A stretch of 64,000 bases of DNA from Phytophthora sp. 'mugwort'. Taxonomy: Eukaryota > Oomycota > Peronosporomycetes > Peronosporales > Peronosporaceae. Location: contig JAUCEF010000011.1 in the NCBI GenBank assembly GCA_033558025.1, forward strand, positions 3,224,001-3,288,000. Reading direction: 5' to 3'. The position numbers and the translations under genes are program-made. The notes below the pieces were generated by a model. That model did no database searches. It was not told where the DNA came from and worked only from the letters and a program-made list of their open reading frames with translations. Shown in pieces: positions 32,835-42,506 of the stretch (its first letter is position 1; every line of letters starts with the position of its first letter).

Positions 32835-33640
32835 TCAACATTCTCCATACGAAGCAGCGGGTCGACTACTTGCTTCGAGACCGAGGAACAATGTCGCGTA
32901 GAAAATCCCTCGATCACGCTCTTGTACTTCCAGGTGCCTCTCATTTTCCTGAAGATGCTGTCCGAATACGTCCCATTTTTGTCGCAATTGCGGGTAGTCA
33001 GCAGTAGTCGCCAACACAACACTTAGAGCCATATTTGCCGATTGAGTCACCTCATCAACGTCCTGCTCCAAATGGGATTCAACAGGCCGTAGTAGGTTTG
33101 CAACGTAGACCGGTGGTGATTGTAGATCTACATCATCCGACGTGGATCGGTTGAGGTTCCGTGTGAGGTAATTAGCCCACATGGGCCACACGACAACATC
33201 CGCCTGAAATGTAGCCCCATATGTCTTGGAGTTTATTCACCACATCTCTCAACGAGCACTCAACGGTTGCGCCAGCATGATGAGTCTCCTCAGGCCGAAT
33301 ACAGGCTGCAACAAATTGATCTCGATCTTGGGCTTTTGCAATCGCCAATCCGTACTCGTAGATCACGAGCGTCACAGTGTGTCCACGCATTTTAAGCAGC
33401 CATGATATCCACGCCTCGTCGGGCATGGATAAAACACCACTTTTCTTATCCTTAAATTGCATGACTCGATCCCATTCCGCTACACGGTGTGTTTCCACGG
33501 CCCACTCTCCCTCCTTCCTTATAGCTCTGCACTTCACTCGACTGCTGAACTCGTTCCAAAGCTATTGCATTATCTCTGGAATGAGCTCCTATTGTGAACG
33601 ACGTCATCGAGAATATCAGCCGAGCTATCACGTTGGGCAA
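32835..33640 (-). pseudogene. second ORF of the two-gene element, copy 1, unknown function
   Basis: Two overlapping minus-strand frames (33537-33172 and 33191-32835) join into one protein with a frameshift near 33185; more coding-like sequence (RDSSADILDDVVHNRSSFQR) lies upstream to about 33640. Alignment with copy 2 at 59400-58666 shows shared blocks: W-x-x-W-L-x-x-M, TLVIYEYG versus TLLIYDYG, AGATVECSLRDVVNKLQDIW versus AGATAEVSLREVLASLQDLW, MWAN followed by R-x-L-x-RST, and NQSTRMV-like. The C-terminal part is predicted helical. No known domain is recognised, and no DNA-binding or nuclease motif is obvious. The gene converges with the transposase. Its 5' region is cut by the solo LTR at 33780. 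An accessory transposition protein is a guess. Confidence 0.55.
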
Positions 33641-34048
33641 CGGTCGACTTCACGACCGGCCGCAAAGAATCTGGTAAAGCAGATTTTGACCCGCAGGGGC
33701 TCCTCCTGCTGCTGTCGCTTGGGGTGCATCTCCTGGTAGCGTCGGCGACAGAATCGGAGACCCCGTAGCTGTGCATCAGTGTAATGGGGTGTGTTCCTGA
33801 TGGATGGTCCATGACCAGTTAGTGTGACCACACAATATGGGACGCCCACACACTAGGTACGGATCGTATCTGGGAGAGAAGACACACCACTAAGTACGGA
33901 TCACACATAATGAGACACAAAGTTAGGTACGAATCGTACCTAGGGGAGAGCCATCTTTAGGTACGAATCGCACTTAGGAAGGAGACACGGCTTGAGAACC
34001 ACCCATTGAACTTAATTAAGGGATGCATTATTTTGGCAGTGTACAATA

Positions 34049-35947
34049 CCGTATTTGTCGGATCGAATGATACATTCGGCTCAAGTGATACATCGGATAC
34101 ATAAGGGTGACACCCCTTCTGATGGACATCAAAACCGCCAACAATTTAGAGTAAAAAGAGAATATCTATTATGACGTTACTCGGGGACAACAGCATCTTG
34201 CGGAGGCGGTAGCAAATGCGTTCTGAATCTGCTGCTTGCATCGCGAGGGCCCACTGGGATATGGTTGCCTTCTAAAGCCGCTAATAATGGACTTACTGTC
34301 CACCTGTTTCCAAGCCTTACCGATAAAAAAAATATATATATATATAAGATAGAAGTAAACGTCGCTCGCTCGTGTTTCTAGAGAAGTCGTGGTCCCTATG
34401 CCATTCGAGATACAGATCCCTCAGCATATTCGGCGTTAGTAGTTAAGACAAGTCGAACAGCAAAGATGAGCGGAACGTACTGCCTCTTGCTCTTGAAGGA
34501 GTGCATTACACTCACGTCCATAGGCTGACTGAGCCCGGTAATTCCCGGAGGGATATACTGCACCTTCGTGCAGCAGGTCTCCTCAAGGTGCTACTTCACG
34601 CTCTCCATCTTATGGACTCGCAGACTGTCCAGCATTAGCATACGGCACCCTTCAACTGATGGTGTCCATATCTAATAAAGCCATAACATCACACTAGTTG
34701 TAAGTAAAACTTTTCGATTAATAAAACATTTGTGAAACTGAAATACAAACCTCCTCAATCCATTTCATCATTGAGCGTGGTCACACCATGCCTTTTGTTG
34801 GGTGGTGTGAACAACACTGGAGTGACCCCAATTGGGGTTGGACACCTCAGTGTACACGTCTGCTCCCGTGACACCGGAGAATAACACAAATACGGGCAGT
34901 TTTTTGCCCAACGCAGACGCGCAGAGAAACACACTACAGCGAGCACCATTGTTTCTCATCTCTTGCCGACATCAACGTTCTTGGCGCCACGAACGTCGGT
35001 AGTCAAACAACCAGGATTGTCGATATAAACACCTGTTTGGTCCATTTTGAAGAGACCGTCGTACCGCATTGTTTCTGTGGAACACGGCGGAAAGAACCCG
35101 ACCTCCTCAACTTCAACATTTATTGTTCTTGAGAAGACGTCAGCAATTTCCTATTTCATATCAATAATCAAATTCAAATCAGCCAAAACAAATAAATATA
35201 GTCAGCCAGTAACACTAAGAAAAGTTGAAGCAAAAATGCACCTGCATGTCAGCTCTACGCCTGGCTCCCTTGTGCGTGATGCGGCGGACCACCCGCTTGT
35301 TCCGTTTTAAAAAGCGAACTGTCCAGGACAGGAGGGCACAACGCGTTCTTGATGCAGAGAACGCTGCATCAAACTTGCCAATCATCAGCATGATGCACTT
35401 CATCGTGACGCATAGGCCTTTTATCTGCCGCATCAAAAGGATCCATTCGAGTAAACTACAGAGATATTACACTAAACAAAATTAATACGTCGAAATAGTA
35501 TTCGCTTAGCATCATACAACATGTATTACCGTGCTTCAAGCTCAGGATACAGGATGTAACGGGAGTTGTTAGGCTCCGACAACTTGAAGTACTTGTTAGG
35601 TTCTTTTGAGCAGCTTCCTTTAGCTCAGCTGCGTCCTTGCGCCACCTGCATATAGTAGCACGGGTGACGTGAAAGGTGGCGGCAGCTTCCACAGCGGAGA
35701 GCTCAAAAAGCGCGCCCTAGAATGCCAGGTTAGTTTTTGTAAACGAAAGACAATGACAGGGCGTCATCCGTACCTTATACTTCTTCTTAGTCTTGTTCTT
35801 CAGTCTGCGCGGCATGCTAGACGTGTCGATATGCGGGACGGGTGCCATTGGCGCGGAAAGCGCTGCTCACGAAAAAACCTAATGAGATTTTATTTTTGAC
35901 TTGGTTTCAGCCAGTAATTTTTGTCTCACTCGATCCGACAAATACGG
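34049..35947 (-). mobile_element. pogo-like DNA transposon, 1.9 kb, inside the solo LTR
   Basis: The element begins CCGTATTTGTCGGATCGAAT and ends with its inverted form (TCGATCCGACAAATACGG), giving inverted repeats of about 18-20 bp. It is flanked on both sides by TA (34047-34048 and 35948-35949), the target duplication of the Tc1/mariner/pogo superfamily. The undisturbed LTR at 10600-10620 shows the empty site with a single TA. A pogo-type transposase is encoded on the minus strand. Confidence 0.85.
34380..35848 (-). pseudogene. pogo-like transposase with introns, degenerate
   Basis: ATG at 35846-35848 starts a basic peptide (MPRRLKNKTKKKYK). A 57-bp intron (35717-35773, GTACGG...TTCTAG) joins it in frame to the psq-type helix-turn-helix AAATFHVTRATICRWRKDAA. 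A second likely intron ends near 35465. A CENP-B-type domain follows (WTVRFLKRNKRVVRRITHKG, about 35270-35330). The catalytic part has ALGKKLPVFVLFSGVTGADV, then MLMLDSLRVHKMESVK (second Asp, about 34610-34650), then VQYIPPGITGLSQPMDVSVM, the pogo signature. At least two frameshifts or stops are present. Introns within a transposase suggest it was once expressed from this genome. Confidence 0.7.
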
Positions 35948-36148
35948 TAAGTAGGAACATAGGAGCATGTTAATAAAACCTCAGTTCAAATCTAACCTAG
36001 AAGTTCGCAAGTCGTGGGAACCCTGTCCCATGGATTGTCAAAAATCCAGGCTTTCCACGCGACAAGAAGACAGATACGCAGGGGGTCTGTCTCGGCTAGA
36101 AGTTACGCTTCCTCAGGCCAGGGTGCGCGCAACCCCCGTCACAATCAG

Positions 36149-36598
36149 CGACGGTTGTAGGCAGGTCAGTCATTCATGCAGCTACAGTATGGCAGGGGTT
36201 AGCATCCTCGGATCGACTGATGATTTAGTTTGTGGGGTCCACGGTGAAGTCGCTGCAACCGCTCGTGGAGTCGCTTCTGTAGGTCTTAGTGACGCTTGTG
36301 TATCCGTCGCTCGCGATGCAGTGTTCGGTGAAGCCAGCGGACTTGCAGGCAGACTCGCAGGCGACATGGATCGCAGTTGGGCTTGTTGCCTACGTTCTCG
36401 TACCGTTGGTCGCGATACAGTCGTATGTGCACCCGGGAATACTTGGGAGGTCGAAGGAGTGCTCGATGGTATTGTGTAGACTACGCATCTGGTAGGGAGA
36501 GACGCGGGTAAGACTGCGCTGACGCGGCGACCTCCGCAGCGCTGCTGGCATGGTGCAATGCTGACACTGAGAGGCAACCAAGCGAGCAACAACTAAAA
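36149..36598. other. probable 5' part of the two-gene element right arm
   Basis: This stretch between the solo LTR and the conserved block at 36600 has an open plus-strand frame (35967-36479) that begins within the LTR and has no recognisable domain. It should belong to copy 1 of the two-gene element, but it does not align clearly with copy 2. Confidence 0.3.
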
Positions 36599-36725
36599 TG
36601 CAAGAATTTCATTGTGTATGATGGGTGGATCGATTGGCGGGCCGGTTTGGATGGATCGATTCAACCAATCGCTCATGGAAATGTTGAATCGAACGCACAA
36701 TATTGTGCTTGTCAAAGCTTTGGCG
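36599..36725. other. block conserved in both copies of the two-gene element
   Basis: This block matches 59755-59880. The plus strand reads MDRFNQSLMEMLNRTHNI here and LDDFNQSALKFLRRTHNT in copy 2; the opposite strand can also be read as protein, so the coding strand is undecided. It marks the far end of the element, beyond the second ORF. Confidence 0.45.
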
Positions 36726-37161
36726 AATCAAGCCGAAAAATATACCCTTCTCAACAGTGCGGCTAGGTGTTTACAGTGACAAAGCTTACACGTTAAGAAT
36801 GGTTTAGGAGAGGAAATATAATTTACCCAATCAGAGCACCTATCTCAAGACTAGCGTACCACGCCTAGAACAGACTTGGATCGGGCAACATAACTAGTGG
36901 TGGAGGGTGGATAGTCTGAATGGCTGGCATTGCCTCGGCATTCTGGGATTTCACTGATTCGCAGCAGTTTAAGACGGCCATCTCAACAGACAGACGTTGA
37001 AGAGGCATCGCACATGTATGTGTATAGCTACCGTATCTACCGGTCTAGGACTGTCTGCACGTAGTTCTAGCCGGTGGTATAAGCTATTTCATACTATAGC
37101 AAATGTATTGAAGGACGAGCCTTGAGCGAAGACATCAAGGTGACCCAGCCATGGCTGTGCA

Positions 37162-37965
37162 TTTGTTCGGGAGTATGTGGAGGCCCACCCAGGCTTCTAC
37201 TTAGAAGAACTACGTGGTGAACTTCGTGCCCGCTGCGGGGATTCTATCTCTGCCTCAGATTCTACGATATGTCGCGCATTGCGATTTCATCTCAAGCTCA
37301 TCAGGAAGGTTTTAACTAAGCGCGCGCGAGAGTCTACCGCGTGAGCGGAGAGAGTAAGTTAATCGACTAGCTCCATTCTACATCGGACCTGACCAGTTCG
37401 TTTTCGTTGACGAGACTTTAAGAGACGCGAGGTGAATTCTCGTGTTATTATTGTGATGCCTATATTTTATCTAACCCTTTGTTAAGGTCTGTTTTCGTTG
37501 GTATGGCTGATCGGCCAGAAACACACCAGCTCACGTCGCGGACCCATTTAGCCGCAGCAAGCGCGTGTCGATTCTTGCTGTTGTTGACGTCCAGGGCTTT
37601 TTCTCGTGAGGAAATGTAGAGGGAGCCTTTAGGCGGATCGGATTTCAAGAAGTCTTAAAGGCAAAAAAATCCTGCCATTTCTCAATTTATCGCGCTCGAT
37701 AGTGGTCATGGTTAACGCGAAGGCTCACATGTACACGAGCTACAAGAGATGGTCCATGAAATAGGAACGCTGCTATTTTCCTACCACCGTACTCACCGGA
37801 CTTCAATCCTATTGAGGTAGGATTTTCGTTGCTCAAGCGCTGGATTCAACGCCACACCAATATGGCATTTGGCAAACCCCCTACACAGTACTTACTGTCG
37901 CCATCCATCAATGCACTAGGCAAAAGGAAAAGTAGGAGAGAATATGTATCGACACTTCGGTTATA
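37162..37965 (+). pseudogene. second-lineage Tc1/IS630 transposase pseudogene
   Basis: The plus strand gives, in order, FVREYVEAHPGFYLEELRGE and ISASDSTICRALRFHLKLIR (helix-turn-helix), QFVFVDET (first Asp), ADPFSRSKRVSILAVVDVQG (conserved turn before the middle strand), SIVVMVNAKAHMY (second Asp replaced by Val-Asn context) and AIFLPPYSPDFNPIEVGFSL (Glu and the classic PYSPDxNPIE motif). The blocks sit in different frames with stops between, so it is dead. Its sequence is clearly different from the transposases at 31741 and 57860, so it is another Tc1/IS630 family. Confidence 0.7.
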
Positions 37966-38509
37966 GTCAAAGCAAGCCCTCGATTAGAGAAGTATAGCAT
38001 CGCCACCTATGCTCTTCCCTTACGAACCTTGTTCTTCTGCGTGGTCTGTGCCAAGTAGATTTCCTGCTGGAGCTTCGGTGCTGACTTCTGTCGGTTCACG
38101 AAATGAAGGACGCAAGCTGTAACTGGGGAGACCAAGTACGGTGCGCAAGTCAGCGACATTCACTTGCACCGCGACTAGAACGTTGTGGATCTTGATCCCC
38201 ACGAGCTGATACTCTGCGTTGGCTTGCAGCTGGCCACCTTGCATTGCGTCGTCGATAGCTGCTTGTTGGGCATCAACACGCTGTTGCTGGCGAAACGTCG
38301 TATTGTCAGGCACCGTCACTGCAGATCTTCTGGTAGTCTTGCCTGTGTGACTGCCATACACGTACGCGTACCATTTCCTGCAGCGACACCTTGCGCGCAA
38401 AGCATATCGGCAACCCTCGGCATCTGCTCTTGAATGCGCGCACCCATCGCTCTGCACAGTGTAGTAGTCTGCTCAGCAGGCTTGGGTACGTAGACGTATA
38501 GCTTGAGGA

Positions 38510-38525
38510 TAGAGATGGGACAATG
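38510..38525 (+). repeat. hAT left terminal inverted repeat
   Basis: TAGAGATGGGACAATG; pairs with the right end with a few mismatches. Confidence 0.65.
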
Positions 38526-38765
38526 CGCGCATTGTGGCATTAATGCAATGCACGGAATTCATTAATGGCATCGATGCATGCACTTCTACCCAAATTGAGG
38601 TAAACCGATGTCGATTATCGATACAGTTAACACGCGAATGCTCCCTGACAACCATCATACGAAAATGCATGGATGTTGTCGTAACCATCCGTGCTCGCAC
38701 TGCTGCTATCCCCGCTATTGTTATGTCTTCGACGTCGTCGCTGTCTTCTCTCTCGCTGGCATCTT

Positions 38766-40731
38766 CTACCCGGTAGAAAATATTGGCCTTGGCATCTTTG
38801 CTACCAGCATTGCAGTAAATGAAGGCGATCTCTTCACATGCCTCTTACCCAACCGGATCTGTCGCTTTGTATGGATGAACTCGTGGATTCTCCACGATCG
38901 TTCACTAGAAGCCGAAGAGGTTGGAATCGTGAAAATAATGGTAGCCAGCGGAGCTAAGAGAGGATAGAAGTCCTCCTGATCCGCCCTCCGACTAAGCTTG
39001 ACAGTCCACAATGCCATTGGCGAGATTGCTGACTGCTTCACACCTGTCTCGGGTGTCCATCTCTCTTGATCAGAAGCCTCATTACTGATTAGCCTCTCCT
39101 CAGCCACCGTCAAGCCTTCTAGCGATCTGGTGAACTGCGCCGAGCTCGCTGCCAAAGCTGCGCCAACAAAGTCCATGGTTTTCTTCATCGGGTCGAGAAG
39201 AAATGATACGCCCATCGTGTCGGTGTGCAGGAAGGACCATTTCTCCACGATTGACGCCAAAATGCTTTTTTGGATGGCTTTGGGTACGTTCGTCATGTGC
39301 TCAGTGTAGACAGGATTGCGTCGAAGTTGGCTAAACTGCCAATACCATTGATATACAGCACATGTCCTGCTCTAGCATGACGATGACTTCCACACGTGGC
39401 TGAAGCAGAGTTTGGACAAGCTTCAGCCGCCTCCAAAACTCCCTGTCTTCCACAATTGCTCGCGTTTCATGGAGCTTAGCCGGTCTCCGTCTAAATCGTT
39501 TCAGGAACTTTTTCTGACGAAACAGTTTGCCAATGGTACGTTGATTATCGGATACACTCTTGATGCACTCGACGCTAGAGTACCAACTTGTTGGGACGGG
39601 CATGCGCAGGGCCTGTTGGTGATCCTCTGCTCCTTCTTTTGTATCTTGAGAAATCTTGCAAGAAATTGCAGTCGATTCCGGATGAACTTAGCCATTGACA
39701 TGGACTTAGAGAGCAGCGATTGCATCCACGCCAACTTCAGCACCTCCTCTATGATGATGTTCAGAGCATGGCTGCTGCATCCGTTGCAGCAAATGGGCCG
39801 CTTCCCCTCAAGGATTTCCCACGCATTCTGCATGACAGAAGCATTGTCAGTCGTTACAGATATTACCACTGTCTTCCCAACGCCACCGTTGATTTCGTCA
39901 ATGACAGATCCAGTCTCTTCGGCCACGTATTCAGATGTCTATTCGTCATCACCTGTCATTTTGGTACACCAAAGCAGCGGCCGGATACCACTATGTAATT
40001 GACGATCTTTTCCTTGCTGACGCTTGACCAACCATCCGACACCAGCGCAACCGTGGGTTCATCGCACAGCCGTGCAATTAACGCAGCCTTCGCGCCCTCA
40101 AACTCATCCGTCAAGAGCCGCTCAGCCAAGTCCTTTCGAGTTGGTAGATATCTCTCCATTTCTGGTTGCAGAATGGTAAGAGCCTGGCGCATGGGAGGAA
40201 CGCGGTTCTTCCCTTCATTCGTGCTGTCAAAGGGCATGGTCGATTGCGACAGAGACTGTGAGGCCTCGGTCATGATAGAATCCTGTGTTGCACCCGGCGA
40301 TTGAGTCTTGCTTCGCTCTTTATGCTTTAGGCGCTTCCGCTTGCGCCTCTTTAGCGGTTCTACGAAGCGCCTCCACTTGAGTTGCTCAGCCTCATCTAAT
40401 CCAGGACACTGTGTCAGGTGCTTGATCAAGTTGCGACTGGGTGACACTTCAACAGCTCTGCTGAGCAGTGGTTGCAGGCCGCGTCGGGGCATTTGCCCTC
40501 GACAAATCGAAACTCGTTCCACGCAGGATGCGAGCGATTACCGGCAGGTGGAGTTGAGGTATGAGGCGAGTGATGTGGCTGCTGCGAGGAGAACTGGGAA
40601 ATGAGTATGCTCGAAAGCGCCTTGAAGCTGTCTCCATCAAGCGAGCTATCCGGGCCAGGTATGGCGATGCAACGTTTAGTCCTTGCTTTCGCACCATCTT
40701 CATCGGGTTGCCACTCTAGCCGAGTAGTCAC
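38766..40731 (-). pseudogene. hAT-family transposase (degenerate)
   Basis: It starts near 40731. A BED-type zinc finger (HPAWNEFRFVEG, then CPDAACNHC, then LIKHLTQCPG across a frame change) lies near 40395-40560. The RNase H-like core has VALVSDGWSSVSKEKIVNYI (first Asp, about 40025) and VVISVTTDNASVMQNAWEIL (second Asp, about 39830), followed by CNGCSSHALNIIIEEVLK. The C-terminal dimerisation region, FYPLLAPLATIIFTIPTSSA and SSERSWRIHEFIHTKRQIRL (about 38850-38960), is well kept. At least two frameshifts (near 39950 and 39500) break it. It would move the 38510-40994 element. Confidence 0.8.
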
Positions 40732-40978
40732 CTCAAATGGGTGCGATGGAAGAGGTCGTCACACATTTCAATAAAATTCGCGCCATTAAAACGCCGAACA
40801 CATGGTTTCCTGCGCCACCAACGAGATTATCCCGTTGCTCTCTGCTCTTAAATGGAGCGCCTCCGTCCAATTCCCGTTTAAGTGAGCCCCTAGCCCAAAA
40901 TGCATTGCATTCTTATCAAAGTGGCGCATTAATGTCATTTATGCGTTTTGTGCAATTTTGGCATTAATGCCACGATTA

Positions 40979-40994
40979 CAGTTGCCCATCCCTA
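40979..40994 (-). repeat. hAT right terminal inverted repeat
   Basis: Read on the minus strand it is TAGGGATGGGCAACTG, matching the left end TAGAGATGGGACAATG. It abuts the 8-bp flank CTCGAGGG. Confidence 0.65.
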
Positions 40995-41276
40995 CTCGAG
41001 GGCAAACCTGTCTGGCCGTTTTGTCGAAGCCTTGCCTTTTGCCATATTGTATCGAGCCGAACTTACAACGCCTGGTTGCCGTTGCTGAGCATCACGAAGT
41101 CCTTCTGATAGGCGTCGACTTGAAGTAGATGTCGAAGTCGGAGTTCCACTGTCCAGGTAAATTACTCTCGAGTGTCCTTCGCCGTAGCTCGCTGTCCGCG
41201 GCACCCCTGCGATGTTCGGAAAACAAACGCAGGAGAAGGCGACACTTGTTACGGCATGAGGCATAAGGCTAGTCAT

Positions 41277-41692
41277 CCTTGACGAACAATCGGCACGTTA
41301 GATTATCAGGGAGGGGGCTTGCATCCTCAATTTCAACAAGTGAGGTTGTACGTCCTTACTAAAGATCCCCAACACCTGCTGTTCCTTCATTTTTGACGCC
41401 ACAGCTACTACTCCCCCCAATCTATGTTCGTCGCACAGCAGCAGCAGCCGTTTTTCCGGTGAACGCTAATTGTCGCGCATGTGCCGCCGCCACTTTCGAT
41501 CAGCTCGGCTCCGCTCCTAACACGCCGCCAACCTAGGCTCTCGCTGAGCACCATCTTGTCGCATCCACCCGCTACTCTTATCCGGCCGACCACTTCCGCC
41601 ATCTGCTATCCGTGTCGCCATGCGGCGGTCAGTCCTCAACGCTACCCACAGCTTGCTGCCCAACCCACTTCAGAAACCACCAGCGAAGAGAT
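41277..41692. other. no recognised gene
   Basis: Open frames on both strands (for example 41481-41744 plus) are rich in Ser, Pro and Thr and show no domain. A plus-strand coding role is possible but not supported. Confidence 0.4.
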
Positions 41693-41755
41693 GCTCATGG
41701 GAGGAATTGAACCTCCGCCATCCGTGTGCAGAGCTTTCCACTAAGCTAAGTGAGC
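41693..41755 (-). tRNA. tRNA-like remnant lacking a proper anticodon arm
   Basis: Read on the minus strand, the 63-nt stretch has a perfect T arm (GGAGG, loop TTCAATT, CCTCC), a partial D arm (TTAGCTTAGTGGAAAGC with a good A-box) and acceptor ends GCTCACT and CATGAGC that pair at five positions. Only 16 nt lie between D and T arms, where a normal tRNA has about 22, and no anticodon stem forms. It is a damaged tRNA gene or a tRNA-derived repeat; no identity can be given. Confidence 0.35.
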
Positions 41756-41989
41756 GTTTATGGTGGTGCCTTGTGGGCTTAAGCAGCAGTCTCTCTTTGC
41801 GTGCTGTCGTTCTTGCTTGTACCTTAGGCTTCCCCATTGTGAAACGTAAGAGCGCTCCACATGCCACCTGGTGCCGCAAATCAAGTGCTGATCCCAGATT
41901 AGATCAAATGTCGCTTTTTAATCGTCGAGGATTTAGGTAACTTTTACGTGGCCATCAACGCCACTTTAGAAAGACCGATTTCATAACGC

Positions 41990-42502
41990 ATGTCCGACGC
42001 AGGTCTGGGGCCTGCTTCGCGCAATCGTGGGAGGCAGAGCCTGCATGCCACCGAAACCTCGAAAAGAGGTCGTGGGTATCGCACCGAGCGACGAGGAAAA
42101 CAGACACGGCTATCTCACGAATGCGGGGAGGTTGGGCACCTTCGGGCTGCGTGCTGCGTGAGAAGCGGCAAGGCCGCAACAGGAGGAGCTGATTTCACGC
42201 TCGCAATCAACGACACATCTGATGATGCAGACGGGATCTGGTTCCTTGACAGTGGATCCAGCCGTCATCTGGTCAGCAACGCGTCCTGGTTGGCCGAAGT
42301 GGAGGTGTGCGACGGCGTGTGCGTGCAGCCGAACGGTGAGCCGTTGAAAATCAACAGGAAGGACACAGTGACCCTGAGAGTCGCGTCATGGGGAGCCGTT
42401 GAACTTACAGACGTCTACTACGCCGAGGGTGTAGCGCCCAATCTAATCTCATATGGAAAATTAGAGGAGAAGGAATACACCCTCGCCCACAGGGCTGGAT
42501 AA
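41990..42502 (+). pseudogene. Copia 1 gag C-terminus and protease
   Basis: An open frame of 170 codons starts at an ATG (41990). A nucleic-acid-binding knuckle survives in part (HECGEVGHLRAAC; the first Cys is not evident). The protease active site is WFLDSGSSRHLV (about 42240), followed by DVYYAEGVAPNLISYGKLEE near the end, a conserved block of oomycete Copia elements. The protease would process the polyprotein. The stop at 42500 falls just before the integrase region in another frame. Confidence 0.75.
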
Positions 42503-42506
42503 CGAG

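Larger units (their letters stand above)
33780..36143 (-). repeat. solo Gypsy LTR (family A/B) split by a pogo-like element
   Basis: 33780-34048 and 35948-36143 together form one LTR of about 463 bp matching 10335-10808 end to end, including the terminal TGTAAT and GTCACA (as read on the plus strand). It is flanked by ATCAG at 33775-33779 and ATCAG at 36144-36148, a perfect 5-bp target duplication, so it arose by insertion of a full element followed by LTR-LTR recombination. It interrupts the two-gene element. Confidence 0.85.
31741..36725. mobile_element. two-gene IS630/Tc1-like element, copy 1 (interrupted by a solo LTR and a pogo element)
   Basis: A transposase gene on the plus strand (31741-32774) faces a second ORF on the minus strand (33640-32835), their ends about 60 bp apart. 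Both genes, in the same tail-to-tail order, recur at 57860-59719. A further block at about 36600-36725 matches 59755-59880, so the element extends past the LTR and pogo insertion at 33775-36148. The left edge lies somewhere in 31595-31740; I did not find terminal inverted repeats. Conservation of the gene pair suggests a two-ORF transposon family. Confidence 0.6.
38510..40994 (-). mobile_element. hAT DNA transposon, 2.5 kb
   Basis: The ends are inverted: TAGAGATGGGACAATG at 38510 and, on the other strand, TAGGGATGGGCAACTG at 40994. The outer eight bases are CTTGAGGA (38502-38509) and CTCGAGGG (40995-41002), matching at 6 of 8, a slightly decayed 8-bp target duplication as hAT elements make. 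Each end also carries an inner TGGCATTAATG palindrome. Inside is a hAT transposase on the minus strand. Confidence 0.8.
38020..41276 (-). pseudogene. unknown ORF split by a hAT insertion
   Basis: From ATG at 41274-41276 a minus-strand frame runs to the hAT boundary at 40995. Taking out the hAT element and one copy of the target duplication joins this frame, without a shift, to the frame on the other side, which reads KPAEQTTTLCRAMGARIQEQ to a stop near 38316. A second frame, 38457-38020, continues with protein-like sequence (VDAQQAAIDDAMQGGQLQAN, YQLVGIKIHNVLVAVQVNVA). A GTAAGT donor near 41060 raises the alternative that the hAT lies in an intron. The protein is not recognised and could be from the host or from an older transposon. 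Confidence 0.4.

Noticed and set aside
35967..36479. A 170-codon plus-strand frame as a gene
   Set aside because: Its first third is the Gypsy LTR and the remainder is unrelated flank, so it is a chance fusion at the insertion junction.
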